IMG/VR virus record: IMGVR_UViG_3300025133_006890
Coordinates: 20,035-84,034 of that record
Direction: 5' to 3' (one strand)
DNA length: 64,000 nt
Source of the DNA: a virus
Shown: positions 26,580-37,141 of the stretch, piece by piece
Numbering within the stretch: position 1 is the stretch's first letter
How the letters are laid out: each line of letters opens with the position of its first letter
The notes under the pieces: generated by a model
Told to the model about the DNA's origin: nothing
What the model saw: the letters and a program-made list of their open reading frames with translations, nothing else
Databases searched by the model: none
Made by a program: the position numbers and the translations under genes

Positions 26580-28052
26580 ATGGGCATAAAAAGATATTAC
26601 GCAAACAAAGATGCAACAATAACAGACGCTTTTAAGTCGAACCTGATTACCAGGGCGACGGCAAGCAACATGGGAGCTTCTGATGTGTTGGAAGTATTCT
26701 CAATCTATGGACAAGCAACGACCTCATCTGCTGAGCTTTCGAGAGTTTTGGTTGAATTCCCGGTGATGACAGATTTGTCAGCAAGCAGAGATGATTCTGT
26801 AATTCCAGCCTCCGGAAGTGTTAAATTCTTTCTGAAACTATACAATGCCGAACACACCGAAACTCTTCCTTCTGATTTCTCACTAACTGTTGCGGCAGTT
26901 AGCAGGTCTTGGGACGAGGGCGTCGGCCTGGACATGGAAACATATTTAGATGAGGACGCGGCTAACTGGACATTTGCATCTTCTGGAGTGTTGTGGACAG
27001 CACCTGGCGGAGATTTTTTAAATGCAGCATCAAACATAACAAAGGATCCTAACTTTATTGTAGGAACTGAAGACTTAGAGTTGGACGTAACCGATGTTGT
27101 TGAGCAGTGGCTCGATGGCACCGTGAGCCATAATGGATTTGGCATCTATATGTCTTCCAGCTTCGAAGCATCATCAAGCTTGAATTTGACAGGTTCTACT
27201 CGTTCTTATTACACAAAGAAGTTCTTTGCAAGAAAGAGTGAATTTTTCTTTAAGCGCCCAGCAATAGAGGCCAGATGGGACTCTTCAATCACAGACGATG
27301 CAGGCAATTTCTATCTCAGTTCATCTCTGATGCCGTCAGAGAGTAATTTGAATTCAGTGTATTTGTATAATGTTGTCGGCGGTCAGCTAAGAGATATCCC
27401 GTCTATTGGTACTGGAGTAATAACCGCTAGCGTATATGGAGCATTGGCGAACAATCAAGATAAGATTACTCTTCCTATCGGCGGAGATGTCGTCGGTGAT
27501 GGCGACACTAACGTGACTGGCGGCTGGCAAGCGACAGGAATATATTCAGCATCCTTTGCTTATAGTAGCTCTGTCACCCCGGTATATGTTGTTTGGTCAG
27601 ATAGTTCAAATCAATTCCAAAGCAGCTCTGCGATCACTGTAAAGACATATTCTGCCGGCAATTCAAACTTTACCACATCCTATGTTACTACAATTATTGG
27701 TCTTAAGCCTACATATAGCATACAAGAAACGGCCAGATTCCGAGTGTTTGTCCGACCAAGGGATTGGAGTCCAACGGTTTATACTGTTTCATCGACTGCT
27801 ATTGCTGTGACTCCAATAGAAAAATCATATTATAAGATTTATAGAGTTTCTGATGGGCTAGAAGTTGTACCATACGGCACAGGTTCTACTACAGAACACA
27901 CAAGAATGTCATATGATTCTCAAGGAAACTATTTTGACTTTGACATTTCTATGTTAGAACCAGACTTTCAATATGGATTAAAGTTTATGCACCGAGTTAA
28001 TGGCTTGTTGGCAGAACAAAAAGAAGCATTTAAGTTTAGAGTCGAATCATAA
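26580..28052 (+). CDS. Virion structural protein, DNRLRE-like beta domain
   Basis: 490 aa. The first 250 residues look like a beta-sandwich: SSAELSRVLVEFPVMTDL, SWDEGVGLDMETYLDEDAAN, DVTDVVEQWLDGTVSHNGFG, resembling the DNRLRE-type domain in which subtilase- or tail-associated proteins carry a W-x-x-G repeat. The rest is Ser/Thr-rich repeated beta structure typical of fibre or baseplate decoration. Starts directly at the upstream stop. Family assignment is from pattern only. Confidence 0.65.
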   Translation: MGIKRYYANKDATITDAFKSNLITRATASNMGASDVLEVFSIYGQATTSSAELSRVLVEFPVMTDLSASRDDSVIPASGSVKFFLKLYNAEHTETLPSDFSLTVAAVSRSWDEGVGLDMETYLDEDAANWTFASSGVLWTAPGGDFLNAASNITKDPNFIVGTEDLELDVTDVVEQWLDGTVSHNGFGIYMSSSFEASSSLNLTGSTRSYYTKKFFARKSEFFFKRPAIEARWDSSITDDAGNFYLSSSLMPSESNLNSVYLYNVVGGQLRDIPSIGTGVITASVYGALANNQDKITLPIGGDVVGDGDTNVTGGWQATGIYSASFAYSSSVTPVYVVWSDSSNQFQSSSAITVKTYSAGNSNFTTSYVTTIIGLKPTYSIQETARFRVFVRPRDWSPTVYTVSSTAIAVTPIEKSYYKIYRVSDGLEVVPYGTGSTTEHTRMSYDSQGNYFDFDISMLEPDFQYGLKFMHRVNGLLAEQKEAFKFRVES

Positions 28053-28055
28053 AAA

Positions 28056-31000
28056 ATGAGCACCAAATCATTATTTGAAAAAGCGCGCTTGGTTTCCCAA
28101 AGGGGTCTCGAAAAGAAATCGACTCTCGATTTGCAATCAGAGGTTGAATCCCGCGATCACATTAAATCAATTTCAGACACCAAAGATCAATTCATTCCAG
28201 AGATTGACTTTAGCAATCCTAAGAATTTTGTCAAATATGGCCAAGCCGGTGAGTATTATACCAACGCGCTTAATAGAATTTGTAAACAATATCCATATGA
28301 TGGCACACTGGAGGAGAAAAGAACATTTTATAACAACTTGACCCCGCTGGAGAAATGGTTTTATGATAATGAATATCCTAAAACAAATGGTCATGGAATA
28401 ATTGGAAATACATGGGACCGGGGCGGAAGCGAGAGTGGACAACAGTTTGGCAAAACCAACACTTTAGAATATATTTCAATTGTAGGCGGCCCCGGCATAA
28501 ACAATATTTACGACTTGCCGACAGATCGCGGAAACAATTTGAGATTTGATCTAAAAAAGGGGAATACTGTTGAATTTTGGATGAAGAAAGAGGGTTTTGT
28601 TGGCTTGGCTGGCGGATCCACAAGAGAAGTAATTTTTGATTTATGGAATAGTCAATCGTTGAGCGACAGTCGTTATGGGCGATTAACTTTATATCTTGAC
28701 AGTAACTCCACAGAAGTTCACAAGATGTTTTGTCATATCAGCTCTGGATCTACGACAAGCTCGGCCCAACTAGGCACGGGCTTAACTACAATCGCGGATA
28801 ATAAGTGGCATCATTATGCAGTTGTCTTGCTGTCTGGCAGCCAGTCCACCAAGGAGTCAGCCCAGTCTGGCATACGCACAGAACTCTATGTAGACGGCCA
28901 GCAGACGGACGTAGACATCAGCACGAGTGGTAACATGTCTTACGTGTCGGGAGCGATTCAGGCGAATCTGGGGGCTCTACGGAGCCTATGGACGGGTGAC
29001 AACATTTCGGAGATCGGCTGGGGCAAGCTGTCCGCATCAATTGATGAATTTAGATATTGGAAAATTAATAGAACTCCAAAACAGATTGGCAGCAATTATT
29101 TTGTGCCAGTCGGAGGGGGCGTAAATGCTAGCATAGTCAACAAGGATTTAGGCGTTTATTATAAATTTAATGAAGGTATCACTGGAACGTCCAGTAAAGA
29201 TTCAACTGTTCTTGATTATTCGGGCAGATTGGCAAACGGATCGTGGGTTGGATACTCTTCGACAGAATCGAGAAGCACCGGTTCCGCAATTGTGGCAGCC
29301 GGCTTCACAAAAGAAGAAAAAGACCCAATTATTTATAGCACCCATCTGGATGTTCAGAGGATTACAACAAAATATAACACAATAGGGTCTGAACACGACT
29401 TGTCAAACACAACCAGCCTCTACAATATGATTCCATCATTCGCGAGAGAAGAAGACCAGAACACATCCTCAGAGTTGAAGAGAATTTTACAGATTATGGG
29501 AAGTTATTTTGATACAATCCATAGTCAAATCACAAACATTAAAGACCTTAAAGAGCCTTCTTATGCCTCAAGCAGCATGACGCCGAACGTACACAACAAT
29601 AAGTTGCTGACATCTGTTGGTTTTGATGTTTCTGAAATCTTTGTTCAAGCCGGCGTTATGGAACATTTGCTGGCCAAAGATCATAATGGTGTTTACGAAA
29701 AGGATATTGGTGAAGTAAAGAATCTAATTTATAAGAATATCTATAACAATTTAGTCTATATCAACAAAACTAAGGGAACAGAAAAGTCTTTTCGTAACCT
29801 GTTTAGATGTTTCGGCGTAGACCACGACTTAGTTAAACTAAACATATACAGCGATAATGCAGAGTTTGTGATCGAAGATACTTATGAGAATGTTTCAATA
29901 CCAACAACGACCATTGATTTCACAGGCATCAACGTTCCGAGCAATCAGAAGGCGACGATTTATCAGTACGCCAGCAGCTCTCATGATGCTGCATTTATTT
30001 CATCTTCTGAAGATTTAAGCTATGCAATGACTGCTGAAGCGGAAGTATTCTTCCCGCTGACAACAGATATCCCAGGAATCTCTGGTTCTGGCTTGTTAAC
30101 ATCTTCTTTGTTTGGGTGCCATTCGGCAACCGGAGCGTTGGATGGGACTTATATTCAATATGGTGCCGACCCTGATAGGGGATTCCAAGTCCACGCCATT
30201 CGGCCAGCAGCTTCGGGAGATAATGCATACTTTATGTTGACTTCTTCTGCGGGGTATTTCCCGACCCTGACTTCTTCCGTGTATGAAGACGTTTATGACA
30301 ACTCAAAGTGGAATTTTGCCGTTAGGTTGAAGATGGATGATTTTGCCTATTCGGTTGGAGCTACCGCTTCCAACTCTGCGTCATATGAATTCTATGGAGT
30401 AAACATGAATGCTGGCGAGCAAATAAATATGTTCTCCCTTAAGTCATCTTTAACGTCCTCAATCGCAGAAACATTTTTATCTGGAACGAACAAGAGATTT
30501 TATGTTGGCGCGCAGCGCAGAGATTTTACCGGAAGTTTGATTCACAAGTCCGACGTTAGGTTTTCGTCTTTGAGATATTGGCAAGATTATGTGACAGATA
30601 CTGAAATCGAACAACATGCAAAAAATCCAAACAATTATGGTAGAGAGCGCCCGCTTGAGAACTCAACGTTGTTTAGTTTGAGCGCGAGCAACACAGAACA
30701 TTTGCCAAGGATTGATACACTAGCCCTTAATTGGGATTTCTCAACTCTTTCTGGCAGTGATGCAAATGGAAATCTGGCAGTTATCGATGTATCTTCCGGG
30801 TCATCAGCGCTAAAAGACCGCTATACGAGATTCAACGTCGGTCAGGTTATAAAGAACAACCACACGGGCCTTGGAGAATTCTTTAAAGCCAGTACCGAAG
30901 TGGTTTCTATAGAGCATGTTAGCGCCCAGAGGTTGTTGCAGCCCGAGAATATTCACTCAGCAGAGCTTATTAAAATTCTTAGTAAAGATGACAACACCTT

Positions 31001-31523
31001 CACAAGAGAATCACAACCCGTTCGATACACATTCTCAGTTGAGATGAGCATGTATGAGATTATATCCCGTGAAATGTTGAACTTTTTCTCTTCGATAGTC
31101 GAGTTTAATAACTTGATTGGCGAGCCAAAATATATGTACAGGAGTAATTATAAGGATTTAGAGAAGCTTAGACACCTATTCTTTGAAAAAGTTTCCAAGA
31201 AGCCAGATTTGCAAAAATTTATTAATCTATATAAGTGGTTTGATTCTGCTTTAGATACTGTTATTGGGAATTTGATTCCATTATCTGCCAATGTGTTTGA
31301 TGGAGTTAGAACTATCGTCGAGAGCCATGTCCTTGAGAGAAACAAATACAGACACAAATATCCAGCCATTAAATCTTTTGCCGCCGGAGAAGCAAAGAAG
31401 ATTCTTTTGGACACATCTGGAGTGCAAATTTCTTATAATGGCGACGTAACTTCGACACCCAAAGATCCTGTTGGTAAAAATGTAGATCTGGATGGCATTC
31501 CTTCTACCGGGGAAAACCTATAA
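28056..31523 (+). CDS. Large virion protein with LamG-like domains
   Basis: 1155 aa. A concanavalin A/LamG-like domain spans residues about 150-350: GNTVEFWMKKEGF, IADNKWHHYAVVLLSG, RTELYVDGQQTDV, SIDEFRYWKINRTPKQIG. A second, shorter one is near 740-870 (FAVRLKMDDFAYS, SSLRYWQDYVTDTEIEQHA). LamG domains bind glycans or proteins, so this could be the part of the baseplate or fibre that contacts the host. The N-terminal 100 and C-terminal 180 residues are different, helical and probably the docking parts. No stop or frameshift interrupts it. Confidence 0.72.
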   Translation: MSTKSLFEKARLVSQRGLEKKSTLDLQSEVESRDHIKSISDTKDQFIPEIDFSNPKNFVKYGQAGEYYTNALNRICKQYPYDGTLEEKRTFYNNLTPLEKWFYDNEYPKTNGHGIIGNTWDRGGSESGQQFGKTNTLEYISIVGGPGINNIYDLPTDRGNNLRFDLKKGNTVEFWMKKEGFVGLAGGSTREVIFDLWNSQSLSDSRYGRLTLYLDSNSTEVHKMFCHISSGSTTSSAQLGTGLTTIADNKWHHYAVVLLSGSQSTKESAQSGIRTELYVDGQQTDVDISTSGNMSYVSGAIQANLGALRSLWTGDNISEIGWGKLSASIDEFRYWKINRTPKQIGSNYFVPVGGGVNASIVNKDLGVYYKFNEGITGTSSKDSTVLDYSGRLANGSWVGYSSTESRSTGSAIVAAGFTKEEKDPIIYSTHLDVQRITTKYNTIGSEHDLSNTTSLYNMIPSFAREEDQNTSSELKRILQIMGSYFDTIHSQITNIKDLKEPSYASSSMTPNVHNNKLLTSVGFDVSEIFVQAGVMEHLLAKDHNGVYEKDIGEVKNLIYKNIYNNLVYINKTKGTEKSFRNLFRCFGVDHDLVKLNIYSDNAEFVIEDTYENVSIPTTTIDFTGINVPSNQKATIYQYASSSHDAAFISSSEDLSYAMTAEAEVFFPLTTDIPGISGSGLLTSSLFGCHSATGALDGTYIQYGADPDRGFQVHAIRPAASGDNAYFMLTSSAGYFPTLTSSVYEDVYDNSKWNFAVRLKMDDFAYSVGATASNSASYEFYGVNMNAGEQINMFSLKSSLTSSIAETFLSGTNKRFYVGAQRRDFTGSLIHKSDVRFSSLRYWQDYVTDTEIEQHAKNPNNYGRERPLENSTLFSLSASNTEHLPRIDTLALNWDFSTLSGSDANGNLAVIDVSSGSSALKDRYTRFNVGQVIKNNHTGLGEFFKASTEVVSIEHVSAQRLLQPENIHSAELIKILSKDDNTFTRESQPVRYTFSVEMSMYEIISREMLNFFSSIVEFNNLIGEPKYMYRSNYKDLEKLRHLFFEKVSKKPDLQKFINLYKWFDSALDTVIGNLIPLSANVFDGVRTIVESHVLERNKYRHKYPAIKSFAAGEAKKILLDTSGVQISYNGDVTSTPKDPVGKNVDLDGIPSTGENL

Positions 31524-34500
31524 ATGTCTAGAAGAAAGCACACATATGTAGCAAACTCACCACCTTTGACAGAAAAAGGAGAGTTCAAAGCTACATCTCA
31601 AGATCAATCGGTCAATCCAGATTGGTGGGACAATAAGGTCGAAAGAGATAGCTCTGTTTTGACTTCCAGCGATACTGGAGTTAATACCACGAGGGTGCAG
31701 CTACTACACAACAAAAAGAAAGCATACGCAACAACACAAACTTTAGAATACGATATAGTTCAGACTATCGGCGCCAAAGAAAATGTGACTGACGGATCAA
31801 ATCCTCAATATTACAAAGAGACTTTTAGAGATTCTGAGCTTACAGTAGATGATGATCCAAAGGATGGTATTTATGCTAATTTTGACACAGGGACTCTGAA
31901 CAGGGCTGGAGAGCCACTAAAGGATGTTGAGAAATCAGCTGCCCTTGCTAAGTTTAAAATACCGGCAAAAGTTAAAGTTCCGATCAAAGCTTACGACGGT
32001 AGAACAAAAGCTGACAGTGCTGGCACAAAATATTATGGACAAGAAAGGTTGCCTTTTTCAATCTATAGTTCCTCAATAGATGCTGGCTATCAAAGTAAGT
32101 TGTCAGCTATGCCACTGGGAGTGTCGGTTGAATCTCTGCATATAGATGTCAACCCCGCGACCAATGAGTCATCAATGCAGGGTCCGTTCGCAGAAAGAAA
32201 CGTCGGCGGCAATATGTATCGCCATAACGATGTCCTTGAATCAGATCCTACAGCCCGCGCCGAAGGTTTCAGAATCAATATCGACACAGGCAATGCTCAA
32301 ATTAGCGTACACAATCCTAAATTCGTTGATGGTGTTTATGATTCCGCTATGCCAAACGGCGCGCTGACGAGAGAAGAAACTGCGAAACGACCCATCAACG
32401 TAAAGAACGTTCGCACATCGGCTTCGATTGCAGGCAATTATCAAAAAGATTATCAGATTGTTTTGACGAATGATCGCTCCATTAACAATAGAAACTTTGT
32501 TAGCGGAGGTCTTCCCACAACGACGAGCGTTGAAGCGCTTACCATCGGTTGGGATTCTAATAATCAAATCAACGAGTTAGCGTTGTTAGATAGGGATAAG
32601 ACGGGCAGCAGCAATCACATTATCGTTTCAAGATTTGTTGGCGGTGGCGGCCCGGAAGAAGAGTCGGAAGGATTTTTAGATTTCAATTCCGCACAGTATT
32701 CTCCATATAGCGTCTTAACATATAGAAATCTAGTACAGAGAAACGCACTAAACGAATTATACTCAAGGCACAGCGCTCAGTTTGGATATGATGGTATCTA
32801 TGGCTCGCCATGGCCCGCATTCCACAAGACGCAAAGAAATACAGTGGTTAGGCCACATCGCCATTTCCATAGCAGCTCCAACAAAGCAGAGTACGTTTAT
32901 GATAATGCATGGGTAACTCACGGGATTCCGAGATCGGACGTTCAATATAAGTGGATTAACGACTCTTGGATTGCTAAACACGATCCATCATCTTTACAAT
33001 ATTTGATAAGCAATTTTGGAGATGTATCAACGATAACATCTAGCGAGTTCTTGCCACTATTCGGACACCAATACAGTGCCTCCATAGATTCAATTGCCTT
33101 TGTCTCAGCCTCTGAGTTTGTTAGTTATAACGGGACTCTCGGAAGTGATAGATTCGATGACAATGCTGACATTGTGAATCTCATACCAACAGATTTTGTT
33201 AATTTAAATTATCATGTTTATGAACCAGTTACCGGCTCGACCCTTGGACATGAACCGGGCACCAGCATTGTTACATACATCAATGAAGATTTGATCACCG
33301 AATTAACTTCTCAAGCAACTGCGTCTCTTTTGAACACTTTGCTAAATAATAGAAATGGCCCATACGGCTGGCCAACTTGGAAACAAATTAGAGTTGCCGA
33401 CCACGCCGCAGCAAGATTTAGCAGAAAAAACAACTTCTTCCAAACACAGAATGAAGCTCTTGATCCGGCGACAGACAAAGTAAGCCGCAAGATAGTATCA
33501 TTCCAACAAGCTCCGGTATCATCTAAGCATCACGCCGTTCAACACGAGCTTGCGGATTCAATTTTAAAATATGAATTTGGTAACAATTACAACTTCTTTG
33601 GAGAGGTTTATGACCTTGAGACTAAAAAATTAATTAACTATAACCAAAAGTTTGGAGTAGCTCAGACTATTCCAATCCAATTGATAGATTATCTAACGGA
33701 AGAGGTTGGCAGAGTCGCTTATGCAGAAACAGTATATCCGAGAGATGAGAACGCATATAGGGATAAAACGAGATTACGCTCTAGTTTGACTTCATTCTGG
33801 AGAGACAAAATTGAAAATCGTTTTGCAGTCACAGTTGTCGGTTCACAAAATCAAGAGTTTTCTGGCAGTATTTGGCCCCTTGATGTCCTATCCTCTTCTA
33901 CTGGAGAAGAAAGAAGCGGCGAATTAATGAGGCCCGACAATTGTGATTTGTATGACGATGAAGGATATGGCCCTTGCGAAGTGCCTCCAACTGGTGAGGA
34001 AGTTAATGCTAGATTTGGACGCTTTTACGGAACTTGCAGACCACAAAATCAAGTTCATGAATCCGCCAACAGAGGCCCATTCCACGACAAGTATGATGAT
34101 TTTGCCGAAGATGTTCGATTAATTGCACAGGGTTATGGACTGGTGCCGGAATTTACAATTTCTGATTATGTTTACATAATTGGCGACGAATATGGATTTG
34201 ATTTTTATCAAGGAATCTATGATATACAACTGCCGGGTGCCCAATTAACACCGCCTGCCCTCACATCAAGCGCTACTTTGGCAGAAAGAGATGCCCGAGC
34301 TTCTGGCAAAAATAGGGCGCCGAATCAAAACGAGTTTTATGAAACATTTGTTCACAGCGACATTATGCAGAACATTGACAGAGTGCGAGGGAACTATGGC
34401 GAACCCATAAGTCTTTCAGTTACGTTCAATGGAGCTTTGAAACTTCTTCCCCGCGACGGATTCTATCCAGTTCAGAGAACACTAGATCTGGCAACCCAAT

Positions 34501-36311
34501 TCTCTCAGTCTTATCAAGAAGCTGAAGCAGATGGAACTGAGGCATCTTGGAGAACGTTGTTAACTCCCTTTTATGCTCCCGGTATTATGTACAATTCTAT
34601 CAGAGCGGGCATTGCCGTTGATTATCCTATTGTAGATCAGGAGAGCGTTGAATTGGATATTACTTCCGCCCTTGAAGATTGCACTGGCGGATATCTTAAG
34701 AGGCTGCCGTTCGAATCAATTGTTGAGCCAGACTTTTATGCAAAACAACTTAAGGGTTCTGGCAGTGGCGACTTTTTGAAGATTTATGATTTCGACCTGG
34801 AGATGCCGTTAGATAGCACGGGCACCTTTGCAGCAACAAATGGAATTTATGAAAGAATGGCTCACAACTTCTTTGCGGAAGTACCTGAATTCTTTTTGAA
34901 AAAGCTAACGCACTTTAAATCTAAACCAACTGCCGAGTGGTCGTTCAAAGGTCCGTTAAGAAAAACAACTGAAGTTAAGAAGTTTGTTATGGATGTGGTC
35001 ATCGAAAAGACTGCCAACTTTGCCCACCATGAGGCGCCAAAATGGTTTGGCCCATTCCCGCATATTGCCCATGTCCCGCCATATTACACAATTGGAGCCT
35101 CCAACACTTGGTGCGGCACAGTATCTGATTTTGATTGTGACACGTTTACTCACATAGGAACAAACGAGGCCAACAAAGCAACTGCAAGAATTATCTTTGA
35201 TCCCACGCCGATCTATGACAACTCGCCAGAGAGATTCATTAATGGTAAATTCACTCTTGAGGATATTGTGAACAATAGTACGGTAGAATTTACCAACCAA
35301 AACATGGGTGCTTCTGTATCTCCATTCGCTATGAGCACCAGCGCTAGTTTTGATTTGTTTGGTTTCACAAATAATTCCGAGTGGATAATCAATTCAAAGT
35401 GGGAAGCTCCCGTTCTTAATTTCGTCTCAGTCACCACAACTGGTTCAAATTTAAACTCTCCTCGTGGTATTTGGAACCAACACAGTAGCGATGCTCCGTT
35501 CGCTGACGAAGGGTTATTCTTCAATCTAGTTGAGCCTGACATCTCTATTGATGATAAAGAGTCCTCACTTACAGGATCTCTAATTGAGGCTTGCGGGTTC
35601 AGTATTGAAAAGCAACGCCTTGGCGAGATTGCGACAAAGAAGAAAATCCACGAGGCAATAGTTGCAGTACCATTCTTCTCAGATAATAGCACTGGAGAGG
35701 AAAAGCTGTTACACATTCCGCTTGAATTGTTTGAAGAAGCATATCAATCTAATGCAGATGGCAAACCTATTACAAATTCTATAAGCGATATGATCTTAAA
35801 GATGGGTAAATACAACCTATTGCCTGCTCATGATTTTGTGAGAGTTAGAGACAAATCTAGCGAACCTATCTTACAAGAAGACGAGTATAAGCCAGCCATT
35901 AATCCATTTGCTATGTTGATTTTTGAATTTTCACACACGCTGACACAGAGGGACTTGGTTAATATTTGGCAAGGAGTCATGCCTAAAATCTCTACAGATG
36001 TCGAGATGCAGGATATAACGATGAATATCCCAATTGGAGATAAGGAGTTGTTTGGAGCGCCAGTCTTTGAGCGTGCTGGATTAAAATCTATGCCGTCTAA
36101 TCTGAGATGGAAGATTTATAAAGCCAAATTCAGGGCAGCTAATAATTATTATGAGATGAAAGAGAAGAAATTTGATATAGTTTCCGAGAAGAGAGATATT
36201 GATTTCTCATACAATTGGCCATATGACTTCTTCTCGTTGGTCGAAATGGGCAAGATGAAGACACAATTGAACTTTGAACACAGCCCATCTGGTTCTAGGA
36301 ATAGAAGATAA
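31524..36311 (+). CDS. Very large virion protein, 1595 aa
   Basis: 1595 aa starting on the base after the preceding stop. No domain recognised by sight. It is polar, Tyr/Asn/Ser rich and shows no long coiled coil or membrane segment, as expected for a tail or baseplate protein built of many beta modules. The first residues (RRKHTYVANSPPLTEKGEF) look disordered. It lies between the LamG protein and a head/tail-completion-like gene, so it may be a peripheral baseplate or fibre subunit. Confidence 0.65.
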   Translation: MSRRKHTYVANSPPLTEKGEFKATSQDQSVNPDWWDNKVERDSSVLTSSDTGVNTTRVQLLHNKKKAYATTQTLEYDIVQTIGAKENVTDGSNPQYYKETFRDSELTVDDDPKDGIYANFDTGTLNRAGEPLKDVEKSAALAKFKIPAKVKVPIKAYDGRTKADSAGTKYYGQERLPFSIYSSSIDAGYQSKLSAMPLGVSVESLHIDVNPATNESSMQGPFAERNVGGNMYRHNDVLESDPTARAEGFRINIDTGNAQISVHNPKFVDGVYDSAMPNGALTREETAKRPINVKNVRTSASIAGNYQKDYQIVLTNDRSINNRNFVSGGLPTTTSVEALTIGWDSNNQINELALLDRDKTGSSNHIIVSRFVGGGGPEEESEGFLDFNSAQYSPYSVLTYRNLVQRNALNELYSRHSAQFGYDGIYGSPWPAFHKTQRNTVVRPHRHFHSSSNKAEYVYDNAWVTHGIPRSDVQYKWINDSWIAKHDPSSLQYLISNFGDVSTITSSEFLPLFGHQYSASIDSIAFVSASEFVSYNGTLGSDRFDDNADIVNLIPTDFVNLNYHVYEPVTGSTLGHEPGTSIVTYINEDLITELTSQATASLLNTLLNNRNGPYGWPTWKQIRVADHAAARFSRKNNFFQTQNEALDPATDKVSRKIVSFQQAPVSSKHHAVQHELADSILKYEFGNNYNFFGEVYDLETKKLINYNQKFGVAQTIPIQLIDYLTEEVGRVAYAETVYPRDENAYRDKTRLRSSLTSFWRDKIENRFAVTVVGSQNQEFSGSIWPLDVLSSSTGEERSGELMRPDNCDLYDDEGYGPCEVPPTGEEVNARFGRFYGTCRPQNQVHESANRGPFHDKYDDFAEDVRLIAQGYGLVPEFTISDYVYIIGDEYGFDFYQGIYDIQLPGAQLTPPALTSSATLAERDARASGKNRAPNQNEFYETFVHSDIMQNIDRVRGNYGEPISLSVTFNGALKLLPRDGFYPVQRTLDLATQFSQSYQEAEADGTEASWRTLLTPFYAPGIMYNSIRAGIAVDYPIVDQESVELDITSALEDCTGGYLKRLPFESIVEPDFYAKQLKGSGSGDFLKIYDFDLEMPLDSTGTFAATNGIYERMAHNFFAEVPEFFLKKLTHFKSKPTAEWSFKGPLRKTTEVKKFVMDVVIEKTANFAHHEAPKWFGPFPHIAHVPPYYTIGASNTWCGTVSDFDCDTFTHIGTNEANKATARIIFDPTPIYDNSPERFINGKFTLEDIVNNSTVEFTNQNMGASVSPFAMSTSASFDLFGFTNNSEWIINSKWEAPVLNFVSVTTTGSNLNSPRGIWNQHSSDAPFADEGLFFNLVEPDISIDDKESSLTGSLIEACGFSIEKQRLGEIATKKKIHEAIVAVPFFSDNSTGEEKLLHIPLELFEEAYQSNADGKPITNSISDMILKMGKYNLLPAHDFVRVRDKSSEPILQEDEYKPAINPFAMLIFEFSHTLTQRDLVNIWQGVMPKISTDVEMQDITMNIPIGDKELFGAPVFERAGLKSMPSNLRWKIYKAKFRAANNYYEMKEKKFDIVSEKRDIDFSYNWPYDFFSLVEMGKMKTQLNFEHSPSGSRNRR

Positions 36312-37138
36312 TGGCTTTCTTAAAAAAGAAAGAAGAAGTAATTGATTTGGTTTTGACCCGCAAAGGTCGAGAGATGTTTGCGAAGGGAGAGCTGAACCCA
36401 ACATACTATTCTTTTTATGATGATGAAATTATCTATGATTTGGCTCATGCAGACTCTTCTAGTTCTGAACCGCAGAGCGATTCCAAGACGAGAATCGACA
36501 CTGGCTTGTTCTTGAAAAATCAAACAGACTGGCAAACAGTCAAGACAACAGGGCAGCCACAAAGAGATATCAACCCATTCTTCAAAGAGTTGGGAACAAG
36601 CTCCCCGATAAGACAGTTTAGGCCGTCGTGGGACGTAAGAGTCCAAGAGGGTTATATTTCGGGCAGCTTCTCAGGATCCGCTCCAGAACGAGCTGTTGAC
36701 TTTACACCCCCGGAATATAAGGGTTTAGTGAAGATTTATGATGGAATCGCCATTCCACAGATTGACTTGTTCTGTGATTATGATGTTACGATTTCTAAAG
36801 AGAAAAACTCATATGAATATAAGGGTGAAAACTTTGACCAGAAGAGAGTCATGTTGCTAGCAACATCTTCGAAAGACATTGCCTTGACCATTGAGGAACA
36901 CAATGTAGAAGAAGAGGATTTTGAATTGGAAGTATTCCAATATGATTACGATACCAACGAAACTCCGACCTTGAAGAGGTTGTACTTCACAGAAGATCGT
37001 CTCGCCCCCGATGTGGTCAGTTATTTTTTCAATATTAAAACCGATACAGACTCTAAGGACTTGCCATCTATTAAGTTTATCACCGATGGTTCTGATCCGT
37101 CCAAAACTGGATTTAAAGAAGAAGAGGATGATTGCTAA
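36311..37138 (+). CDS. Virion protein with LTxxGRxx/DDEI N-terminal domain
   Basis: 275 aa. Residues 8-45 read IDLVLTRKGREMFAKGELN then YYSFYDDEIIYDLA. The gene at 44402 has the matching LTESGRRRLARG ... FSLGDDEINYSL, so the two share an N-terminal domain. I associate this LTxxGRxxLAxG...F(A/S)LGDDEI motif with a conserved but uncharacterised structural family in marine contractile-tail phages. The C-terminal half is acidic and different from the paralogue. Role unknown. Confidence 0.68.
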   Translation: MAFLKKKEEVIDLVLTRKGREMFAKGELNPTYYSFYDDEIIYDLAHADSSSSEPQSDSKTRIDTGLFLKNQTDWQTVKTTGQPQRDINPFFKELGTSSPIRQFRPSWDVRVQEGYISGSFSGSAPERAVDFTPPEYKGLVKIYDGIAIPQIDLFCDYDVTISKEKNSYEYKGENFDQKRVMLLATSSKDIALTIEEHNVEEEDFELEVFQYDYDTNETPTLKRLYFTEDRLAPDVVSYFFNIKTDTDSKDLPSIKFITDGSDPSKTGFKEEEDDC

Positions 37139-37141
37139 GAT

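Noticed and set aside
35213-35716. Minus-strand 167-codon frame
   Set aside because: Lies fully inside the continuous 1595-codon gene on the + strand and resembles no protein family.
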